From assembly GCA_018896395.1 (NCBI GenBank), contig JAHIMN010000247.1:1-8742 (forward strand): a DNA stretch of 8,742 bases, given 5' to 3'. The first letter of the stretch is position 1; every line of letters starts with the position of its first letter. The notes under the pieces were generated by a model, which was not told where the DNA came from, searched no databases, and saw nothing but the letters and a program-made list of their open reading frames with translations. Below, piece by piece: positions 1 through 5,700 of this stretch. The DNA is from Verrucomicrobiota bacterium. Its GTDB lineage: Bacteria; Verrucomicrobiota; Kiritimatiellia; JAAZAB01. The position numbers were made by a program, and so were the translations under genes.

Positions 1-802
1 CTACCGCGTGCAAAGCGATTGCGGTTGTACCCGCGTGCGCCTGAAGGACAAGATCATCCACCCGGGCGAGCAGACCACCGTGCAGGTGCGGCTCATTCTC
101 AAGGGCCGTGCCGGAGGTCAGCACAAACGCGTGACGATCGAATCCAACGATCCCGACCAGCCCCGGCTGACGTTAAGCCTGATCGGCGAGGCCGTGGCCG
201 AGGTGGCGGTGAAGCCCGACCGGATTTTCTGGGGCAATCTGCGGAGCGATGCGGCTGAAGTCAAAACGGTTGATATCAGATTTGGCGATTCAGCGCCGGT
301 CCATATCACCGGTGTCGGCGTGATTTCGTCGGCGTTTGCCGTTGACTTGGAAACGAACAAGCCCGGCCTGGCCTATCGGATCCGGATTCGGCCTGTGCCG
401 CCGCTGGTGCTCGGTCGGTTTGCAACCAATGTGTGGATTACCACCGATTCCCCCCGCTACCCGCAACTCACCGTGCCCATGCAGGGGCGGGTGGTGGGGG
501 ACATTTACACCGTGCCGGATGAGCTCTGGCTGGCGAGCGATACCACCCAATCGGTTTCGCGCTTGCTCATGGTCCAATCCAGCCTTCGGCGGCCTTTCCG
601 CATTCTCAAGGCAGAGCCGCCCCTGACGAATATGGAGGTCAGGGTTCGCTCGACGCCGATCCGGGGCTACCGGATCGAATTACGGAATATTTTCCCCGAC
701 CCGACCTTGGACGGCAAGCATTTGGTGATCACCACCGATTGTGAAACCATGTCCACGCTCAGGGTGCCGTTCCGCCTCAGTCCGACCGCAATGAAGCGTT
801 GA
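1..802 (+). CDS. DUF1573 / Ig-like domain protein, 3' part only
   Basis: The gene enters from the left edge: the frame is open from base 2 (Tyr-Arg-Val-Gln...), so the GTG at 8 is an internal valine codon and the true start lies outside. About 266 residues are visible, ending at TGA 800-802. The first visible segment carries the CGCT signature (window residues 7-10), then a proline-glycine turn (HPGEQ) and a beta-rich stretch ending in SNDPDQPRLTLSL. This is the usual C-terminal half of a DUF1573 domain. At least two further beta-sandwich-like segments follow, each containing a 'TTDSPRYPQLTVPMQG'-type ending, so the protein is probably a string of Ig-fold modules. DUF1573 proteins are generally exported or surface-associated and of unknown role. 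The signal peptide, if any, is outside the window. The last codons (Met-Lys-Arg-stop) lie in a 7-bp repeat array, so the natural C-terminus may have been altered. Family assignment is good; function is unknown. Confidence 0.8.
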   Translation, partial: YRVQSDCGCTRVRLKDKIIHPGEQTTVQVRLILKGRAGGQHKRVTIESNDPDQPRLTLSLIGEAVAEVAVKPDRIFWGNLRSDAAEVKTVDIRFGDSAPVHITGVGVISSAFAVDLETNKPGLAYRIRIRPVPPLVLGRFATNVWITTDSPRYPQLTVPMQGRVVGDIYTVPDELWLASDTTQSVSRLLMVQSSLRRPFRILKAEPPLTNMEVRVRSTPIRGYRIELRNIFPDPTLDGKHLVITTDCETMSTLRVPFRLSPTAMKR

Positions 803-937
803 GCGTAAAGCGTAGAGTGTGGAGCGCTGCGCGTCACAAAGTGGCGCGGCTACAAAGAATTATTCGATGCAGATCGTTTTGCGTCCATCCGCCTTCCGAC
901 CACGCTTTACGCTCGACGCTCCACGCTCAACGCGCTT
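792..937. repeat. Heptad array A: inverted pair of TNNAGCG arrays between convergent genes
   Basis: The left arm (792-833) is six contiguous 7-mers with consensus TNNAGCG, for example TTGAGCG at 799 and TAAAGCG at 806. The last unit is degenerate. The right arm (903-937) reads CGCTNNA, the reverse complement of the same core, in four clear units at 903, 910, 917 and 924 plus a decayed one. The two middle bases vary from unit to unit. Some variants (TTG, TAA, TGG) occur in both arms but not in the same order, so the arms are not a simple perfect hairpin. The left arm begins inside the coding sequence of the upstream gene, and the right arm ends 11 bases from the carB stop codon. Lying between two convergent genes, it could work as a bidirectional transcript end, but no T-tract is present. 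Confidence 0.85.
830..848 (+). other. GC-rich hairpin within the spacer of heptad array A
   Basis: CGCGTCAC (830-837) and GTGGCGCG (841-848) pair over 8 bp around an AAA loop, with one U-G wobble when read as + strand RNA. The stem follows directly after the left heptad arm and ends in GGCTACAAAG. No run of T follows on either strand, so it does not meet the usual intrinsic-terminator pattern. It could still stabilise the 3' end of the DUF1573 transcript. Confidence 0.4.
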
Positions 938-948
938 ACGTCTGTCTT

Positions 949-3900
949 CTACTGAATGTCCCGATGGTATTCCTGCAGGGATTTGACGCCGCCGTGGCCG
1001 GTTCGGCGCGCGGCGATGCCCTTGGCCGAGGCCAGTGCCGCCGCGAGCGTCGTCACATAGGGCACTTTGTGTTTGATGGCCGCCTTGCGGATGTAGGAAT
1101 CGTCAGTCTGACTGCGCTTGCCGATGGGTGTGTTGATGACCAGCTGGATTTCCTTGTTCGTAATCCCGTCCGCGATATTTGGTCGGCCCTCGTAGAGCTT
1201 GTTGATCGCTTCGGACGGAATCCCGTGTTGCGCAAAAAACGCGTGCGTGCCGCTTGTGGCCTTGATCCGAAAGCCCAGCTTGACAAATTCCCGGGCCACC
1301 TGCAGGACGGTCCGATGCGTTTTGTCCGCCAGGCTGATGAGCACGGCGCCTTCGGTCGGAAGCGCCGGTGATACGGCTTCCTCGGCCTTGAAGAACGCCA
1401 TACCGAAGGAATCGGCCAGGCCCAGCACCTCACCGGTGGAGCGCATCTCGGGACCGAGGAGCGGATCCACTTCCGAGAACATGTTGAAGGGAAACACCGC
1501 CTCCTTGACGCCAAAGTGCAGAATCTTGCGTGGCTTGAGATGTATCTCGGCCAGTTTCCGGCCTAACATGAGTTGGGTGGCAATGTGCGCCATGGAAACG
1601 TTGCAGACCTTGGACACCAGCGGCACGGTGCGCGAGGCGCGCGGGTTGGCTTCCAACACGTAGACCACGTCCTTGGCAATGGCATATTGCATGTTCATGA
1701 GCCCGATGACATTGAGTTCCTGGGCGATGCGCCGAGTGTAGGACTCGATCGTATCGAGGTGCTTCTTCGGGATGCTCACGGTTGGAATGACGCAGGCCGA
1801 GTCGCCGGAATGAATACCGGCCAGCTCGATGTGCTCCATGACCGCCGGCACGTAGGCATCGGTGCCGTCGGCCAGGGCGTCGGCCTCGGCTTCAAGGGCG
1901 TCATCCAAAAAACGGTCAATCAGGATCGGCCGCTCGGGCGTGACGTCCACGGCGGCGGCGACGTAATGCTTAAACATCGCTTCATCGTAAATCACTTCCA
2001 TGCCGCGCCCGCCCAGGACGTAGGAGGGCCGGACCATGAGCGGGTAACCGATCCGATTGGCCACCTTGAGCGCTTCGGCCAGGGTGCTGGCCATGCCGGA
2101 TTCCGGCATGGGAATGTCCATTTTTTCCATGGCCTGACGGAATCGGTCACGGTCCTCGGCCAGGTCAATCGTTTCCGGCGTCGTGCCCAGGATGCGCACA
2201 CCGGCCTTAGTCAGCTCGCCGGCGAGATTAAGCGGCGTCTGTCCGCCAAATTGCACTACCACGCCTTCGGGCTTTTCCTTCTCATAAATACTCAGGACAT
2301 CCTCGACGGTCAATGGCTCGAAATACAGTTTATCGGAGGTGTCGTAGTCGGTGGAGACGGTTTCCGGGTTGCAGTTGACCATTATGGTTTCCACGCCGGC
2401 CTCGCGCAGGGCGAAAGCGGCATGGACACAGCAGTAATCGAACTCTATACCCTGGCCAATGCGGTTGGGGCCGCCGCCGAGGATCATGATCTTGCGCCGG
2501 GTGCTGACGCTTGTCCGGCCCGCCTGCAACGCTGGCGCGGTAGCAACTGCCTGCCCGCAATGCTGCGCATAGCGCTGCAGGCGGGCGGGCAGGTCCGGCG
2601 CATTGTAGGTTGAGTAATAGTAGGCCGCCTTTTCAACGCCGCTCACCGGCACGGCATCCCAGCCTTCCACGGCCCCCAGGGTCGTGCGCCGTCGGCGAAT
2701 TTCATCCTCCGGGATCGCCATAAGTTTGGCCAGGTAACGATCGGCAAACCCGTCCTTTTTGGCTTTGATCAGTAACGCGTCCGGCAGGGTCTTGCCCTTG
2801 TAGCGGAGGATTTCCTCCTCCAGTTCCACCAGTTCCTTCATCTGCTGAATGAACCAGCTCTTGATATAAGTTTTGCGATAAAGCTCTTCCACCGTGGCGC
2901 CCTTGCGCAGGGCCTCGTAGATGATGAACTGTCGCTCGCTGGTGGTTTCGCTCAGCATGGCCATGAGCTCGTCCAGCGAGCGCTGGTTGAAATCCTTGGC
3001 AAAACCCAGGCCCGCGCGGCCGATCTCCAGGGAGCGGACAGCTTTCTGCAGGGCTTCCTTGTAGTTCTTGCCGATGCTCATGACCTCGCCCACGGCGCGC
3101 ATCTGGGTGCCTAACTTGTCCTGCACACCCCGGAATTTTTCGAAGGCCCAGCGCGGAAACTTAACTACCACGTAATCACCGGAGGGTGTGTATTTTTCCA
3201 GCGTGCCGTCGCGCCAATAAGGAATCTCATCCAGTGTCAGGCCCGCGGCCAGCATGGAGGAAACCATGGCGATGGGAAACCCCGTGGCTTTCGAGGCCAG
3301 CGCGGAAGACCGCGACGTGCGCGGATTGATCTCGATGATGACCACCCGGCCGGTTTTGGGATCGTGCGCGAACTGGATGTTGGTGCCGCCGATGACCTGG
3401 ATGGCTTTGACGATTTTGTAGGAGTAGTCCTGAAGTTTCTTCTGCAGATCGGGATCGATCGTCAGCATCGGCGCCACGCAGAAGGAGTCGCCGGTGTGGA
3501 TGCCCATGGCGTCCACGTTTTCGATGAAGCAGACGGTGATCATCTGGTTCTTGGCGTCGCGGACGACTTCCAGCTCCAGTTCTTCCCAGCCGAGGACGGA
3601 TTCCTCAATCAGAATTTGGCCGACGAGGCTGGCGGCAATGCCGCGGTTGGCGACCGTGCACAATTCTTCCGCGTTGTAGACCAACCCGCCGCCGGTGCCG
3701 CCCATGGTATAGGCCGGGCGGATGACCACGGGGTAACCCAATTCGCCGGCGATCTTTTCGGCCTCCGGCACGCTATAGGCCGGCGCGCTTTTGGGCATGT
3801 CAATACCCAGTTTTTTCATCGTTTCCTTGAAGGCGATGCGGTCCTCGCCGCGCTCAATGGCGTCCACCTGGACGCCGATGACCTTGACGTTGTATTTTTC

Positions 3901-4224
3901 GAGCACGCCGGCCTTGGCCAATTCGGAGCAGAGGTTGAGTCCCGTCTGACCGCCCAGGTTGGGCAGTAGCGCGTCCGGGCGCTCCTTGGCGATGATTTCG
4001 GTCATGCGCGCCAGGTTCAGCGGTTCGATATAGGTTGCGTCGGCCATGCCGGGATCAGTCATGATCGTGGCCGGATTGGAATTGACCAGCACGATCTGGA
4101 AGCCCAGTTTCCGCAGGGCCTTGCAGGCCTGGGTGCCGGAATAATCGAATTCGCAGGCTTGCCCGATCACGATCGGCCCGGACCCGATAATCATCACTTT
4201 ATGAATGTCGGTGCGCTTTGGCAT
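949..4224 (-). CDS. carB: Carbamoyl-phosphate synthase, large subunit
   Basis: CarB makes carbamoyl phosphate from bicarbonate, ATP and ammonia supplied by the glutaminase subunit CarA, feeding pyrimidine and arginine synthesis in the cytosol. The 1091-residue product has the full family architecture. The first synthetase half has GSGPIVIGQACEFDYSG (residues 14-30), R129 and R169 in RPAYTMGGTGGG, E215, and EINPR near 298-302. The second half repeats this pattern, with GGGPNRIGQGIEFDYCC at 583-599 and EANPRASR near 858-865. The C-terminal MGS-like allosteric domain runs from about residue 960. The start at 4224 is chosen because AAAGGA lies 6 bases upstream and the product begins MPKRTDIHK, as in the family. 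The frame stays open to an ATG at 4359, but that extension is translated repeat. The linker between the halves is about 20 residues longer than I remember for E. coli and coincides with a DNA palindrome (2518-2586). No carA is in the window. Confidence 0.98.
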   Translation of the reverse strand: MPKRTDIHKVMIIGSGPIVIGQACEFDYSGTQACKALRKLGFQIVLVNSNPATIMTDPGMADATYIEPLNLARMTEIIAKERPDALLPNLGGQTGLNLCSELAKAGVLEKYNVKVIGVQVDAIERGEDRIAFKETMKKLGIDMPKSAPAYSVPEAEKIAGELGYPVVIRPAYTMGGTGGGLVYNAEELCTVANRGIAASLVGQILIEESVLGWEELELEVVRDAKNQMITVCFIENVDAMGIHTGDSFCVAPMLTIDPDLQKKLQDYSYKIVKAIQVIGGTNIQFAHDPKTGRVVIIEINPRTSRSSALASKATGFPIAMVSSMLAAGLTLDEIPYWRDGTLEKYTPSGDYVVVKFPRWAFEKFRGVQDKLGTQMRAVGEVMSIGKNYKEALQKAVRSLEIGRAGLGFAKDFNQRSLDELMAMLSETTSERQFIIYEALRKGATVEELYRKTYIKSWFIQQMKELVELEEEILRYKGKTLPDALLIKAKKDGFADRYLAKLMAIPEDEIRRRRTTLGAVEGWDAVPVSGVEKAAYYYSTYNAPDLPARLQRYAQHCGQAVATAPALQAGRTSVSTRRKIMILGGGPNRIGQGIEFDYCCVHAAFALREAGVETIMVNCNPETVSTDYDTSDKLYFEPLTVEDVLSIYEKEKPEGVVVQFGGQTPLNLAGELTKAGVRILGTTPETIDLAEDRDRFRQAMEKMDIPMPESGMASTLAEALKVANRIGYPLMVRPSYVLGGRGMEVIYDEAMFKHYVAAAVDVTPERPILIDRFLDDALEAEADALADGTDAYVPAVMEHIELAGIHSGDSACVIPTVSIPKKHLDTIESYTRRIAQELNVIGLMNMQYAIAKDVVYVLEANPRASRTVPLVSKVCNVSMAHIATQLMLGRKLAEIHLKPRKILHFGVKEAVFPFNMFSEVDPLLGPEMRSTGEVLGLADSFGMAFFKAEEAVSPALPTEGAVLISLADKTHRTVLQVAREFVKLGFRIKATSGTHAFFAQHGIPSEAINKLYEGRPNIADGITNKEIQLVINTPIGKRSQTDDSYIRKAAIKHKVPYVTTLAAALASAKGIAARRTGHGGVKSLQEYHRDIQ
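2518..2586. repeat. In-frame palindromic element in the carB interdomain linker
   Basis: GCCCGCCTGCA (2518-2528) and TGCAGGCGGGC (2576-2586) are perfect inverted repeats of 11 bp. After one mismatch they extend by four more pairs (CGCT 2530-2533 with AGCG 2571-2574). A second inverted pair, CCTGCCCGC (2550-2558) and GCGGGCAGG (2585-2593), overlaps it. The span is 69 bp, exactly 23 codons, and encodes CarB residues 547-569. These form an Ala/Gln-rich stretch in the linker before the second synthetase half, where other CarB proteins as I recall them are shorter. The inverted repeat is seen directly; that it is an insertion is inference. Confidence 0.6.
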
Positions 4225-4230
4225 GGCGAG

Positions 4231-4236
4231 TCCTTT
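4231..4236 (-). promoter_or_regulatory. Ribosome binding site of carB
   Basis: On the minus strand this reads AAAGGA, 6 bases before the ATG at 4224. It is the evidence for starting carB there and not at the upstream in-frame ATG at 4359, which would translate repeat array B into protein. Confidence 0.7.
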
Positions 4237-4257
4237 ATTATGATACAAGATTACGGC

Positions 4258-4353
4258 ATGGTTCAACTGTTCACGGTTAGGAGGTTCACGGTTGGGAAAT
4301 TCGCTAGAAAAATAAGCAACCGTTGAACAGTGAACCGCTGAACCTTGAACCAT
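4258..4353. repeat. Heptad array B: inverted GTTCA arrays between rnhC and carB
   Basis: In the left arm GTT starts at 4261, 4269, 4276, 4284 and 4291, giving spacings of 8, 7, 8 and 7. The core is GTTCA plus two or three free bases. The right arm is the inverse, with AAC at 4318, 4326, 4333, 4341 and 4348, again spaced 8, 7, 8 and 7. The outermost ends match perfectly: ATGGTTCAA at 4258-4266 and TTGAACCAT at 4345-4353. The arms are separated by about 20 AT-rich bases. The whole element lies in the leader region of carB, ending about 34 bases before its start codon, so a transcript running through would carry a long imperfect hairpin. Confidence 0.85.
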
Positions 4354-4359
4354 GCCCAA

Positions 4360-4483
4360 ATAACGCAGGTATTGCTGAGCTATCGCTGGGGGGAGATTAT
4401 TAGCGGTTTAGGCTGCGGAAGGCAAGCCTTAATCAGATAACCCGTGACTAAGGCATTATCCACGCATGCGCAGAGTGCGCCCA
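4360..4483. other. Intergenic stretch downstream of rnhC, two small hairpins
   Basis: This gap lies between the rnhC stop codon and heptad array B. It holds GCGCA/TGCGC (4468-4472 with 4476-4480, 3-base loop) just after rnhC. It also holds TTTAGGCT (4407-4414) with AGCCTTAA (4425-4432), an 8-bp stem with one mismatch and a 10-base loop. Neither is followed by a T-tract in the direction of rnhC transcription, so they are weak terminator or attenuator candidates. I see no gene or tRNA here. Confidence 0.3.
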
Positions 4484-5479
4484 TTACGCGGGACGGCGGA
4501 AGGTGTACGGTTTGGATTTAACCATGCCTTCGCGGCCGAGCGCCTCACGCTTGAGAGCAAGCTTCGCCAGCACCTTGTCGGTGGTGCGAAAATGGCATTT
4601 GGCCGTTTTGAGCAGGATGCTTGCTCCGTGCTGTTTGACCAAATCCTCGGCCGCCGCCTTGACCTGGTCGGAGGCGCCCTTGGGAAACACCCGGCTGTAA
4701 TCCTTGTGCAATTTGTCCAGTGCGCTGAGGAATGCCGCGCGCGCCAGGATGGAGGCCGCCGCCACGGCCACGTCGGCCTCGGCCCGATGTCGTTGGACCA
4801 GCTCGACCTTGCGGCCGTGCTTCATCAGCGCCCGTTTAACCTGCTCCTTGTCGCCAAACTGATCGGAAATGGCGCGCGGGCATTCCGGCACCTGCTCAAT
4901 TAAATTTTCAATGGCGCGGGCATGGCCCCAGGAAAGCATGGCATTGACACTGCGGAATTTTGCGTACAGCCGGTTATAGGCTTGTGGGCCGATTATCACG
5001 ATGCTGAACCGCTTGCCCAGGAGACTGCGGATATCCCGGGCCAGTTGATGGGCTTTCTTGTCACTGGATATATTCTTGCTGTCCTTCACGCCCATGGCCA
5101 GCATGGTTTTGGCCAGCGCGTTGTCCGCGTACGCGCCGGCGATGACCAGCGGGCCGAAGAAATCACCCTTGCCGCTTTCATCAATGCCCATGTGGGGTGC
5201 ATAGGCTTCCGGGTTGAGCATTTCCTCATACCCCACGCCGACGTGTCCCAACACCTTGGGCTCCAGCACATAGGTTACAAATTCCTGCGCCGCGCGGCCC
5301 TGGACCAGGCATTTGCCGCTCTGGTAAAGGATAATCTTGCATGTGTCGGTTTCGGCCGCCACCTGGGCATAGGGGACCACGATGGGACGGTAGTTGCCGG
5401 CCTGTAGGACCTCGGTGAGGAGGATTTGCTGGTCCTCCGTCAGCGGATAGGTAAACGATGTTTTTAGGGGCGTGTCCAT
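4484..5479 (-). CDS. rnhC: Ribonuclease HIII
   Basis: RNase HIII cuts the RNA strand of RNA-DNA hybrids in the cytosol, removing primers and R-loop RNA. The 331-residue product has an N-terminal region (about 1-85) of the size and position of the TBP-like substrate-binding domain that marks HIII. The catalytic domain opens with GIDESGKGDFFGPLV (98-112). Likely metal-binding carboxylates are D100, E101, D206 and D236 (in HRAEADVAVAAASILAR). Their spacing agrees with the DEDD set I remember for the Bacillus stearothermophilus enzyme. The GIDESGKGD form, with a glycine before IDE, is typical of HIII and separates it from HII. No strong ribosome binding site precedes the ATG at 5479. Heptad array C starts only about 12 bases upstream, so any dedicated promoter would have to lie in or beyond repeat DNA. 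A poor candidate is TTTAAA (5532-5537) with TATTCT (5509-5514), 17 bases apart. It is on the same strand as carB and could share a transcript. Confidence 0.95.
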   Translation of the reverse strand: MDTPLKTSFTYPLTEDQQILLTEVLQAGNYRPIVVPYAQVAAETDTCKIILYQSGKCLVQGRAAQEFVTYVLEPKVLGHVGVGYEEMLNPEAYAPHMGIDESGKGDFFGPLVIAGAYADNALAKTMLAMGVKDSKNISSDKKAHQLARDIRSLLGKRFSIVIIGPQAYNRLYAKFRSVNAMLSWGHARAIENLIEQVPECPRAISDQFGDKEQVKRALMKHGRKVELVQRHRAEADVAVAAASILARAAFLSALDKLHKDYSRVFPKGASDQVKAAAEDLVKQHGASILLKTAKCHFRTTDKVLAKLALKREALGREGMVKSKPYTFRRPA

Positions 5480-5490
5480 GAAAGGAAAGA

Positions 5491-5695
5491 AGTCAGTAGT
5501 CAGATGTCAGAATATCAGGATGCATAGGAATTTTAAAGTAACACATGTTCTGGATTCCCGTTTTCACGGGAATGACAGAATGGGTGCGCGTGCTTGTCAT
5601 TCCCGACTTGATCGGGAATCCATGATTTTCTTTGTTGCCGCCCTTGACGGGCCTAATTTAAATTCCGCTGACCTCTGACTTCTGATTTCTGGGAC
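5491..5695. repeat. Heptad array C: TCAG arrays flanking a nested palindrome pair
   Basis: In the left arm TCAG occurs at 5493, 5500, 5507 and 5515 (spacings 7, 7, 8), giving units such as AGTCAGT and AGTCAGA. In the right arm CTGA occurs at 5668, 5675 and 5682, with CTGG at 5689 (spacings 7, 7, 7). The arms are therefore inverted copies of the same core. They nearly fill the gap: the left arm begins about 12 bases from the rnhC start codon and the right arm ends about 6 bases from the fucI stop codon. Between them lies a pair of REP-like palindromes. The layout resembles a miniature element of about 205 bp with heptad-array ends. No target-site duplication is evident. Confidence 0.8.
5551..5622. 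repeat. Inverted pair of dRS3/REP-like palindromes
   Basis: Unit 1 (5551-5576) holds ATTCCC (5554-5559), 8 bases, then GGGAAT (5568-5573), an exact match to the ATTCCC-N8-GGGAAT pattern known as dRS3 in Neisseria. Unit 2 (5596-5622) is in the opposite orientation: ATTCCC (5599-5604), 9 bases, GGGAAT (5614-5619). Its stem ATTCCCGA/TCGGGAAT is 8 bp. The flanks TGG and TGACA are also mirrored, so the whole segment is an inverted repeat of two hairpins, like a paired REP (BIME-type) unit. As RNA the two hairpins, or one long stem, could end or protect the fucI transcript. Confidence 0.8.
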
Positions 5696-5700
5696 TCTTC

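Noticed and set aside
792..937. Intrinsic bidirectional terminator at the convergent junction
   Set aside because: Hairpin potential is clear, but no T-tract follows a compact GC-rich stem on either strand, so I did not label it a terminator.
1573..2613. A 346-codon open reading frame on the + strand, opposite carB
   Set aside because: It lies wholly antisense to the strongly conserved carB coding sequence, its translation is rich in His/Gly/Asp as expected of a GC-rich shadow frame, and no ribosome binding site or family motif is seen. The same applies to the other long antisense frames over carB, rnhC and fucI.
4237..4266. carB promoter with TTGAAC (from the repeat, 4261-4266) and CATAAT (4237-4242)
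   Set aside because: The hexamers fit (18-base spacing), but transcription would start at or after the ribosome binding site, leaving carB without a usable leader.
4258..4353. CRISPR-like array
   Set aside because: Units are 7-8 bp with no spacers of constant length, and no cas genes are present.
4225..4359. Longer CarB starting at the ATG at 4359
   Set aside because: The added 45 residues are the translation of repeat array B, no family member has such a leader to my knowledge, and the ATG at 4224 has AAAGGA at the right distance.
5491..5695. Insertion sequence or autonomous transposon
   Set aside because: About 205 bp with no open frame of note and no transposase in the window. At most it is a non-autonomous element.
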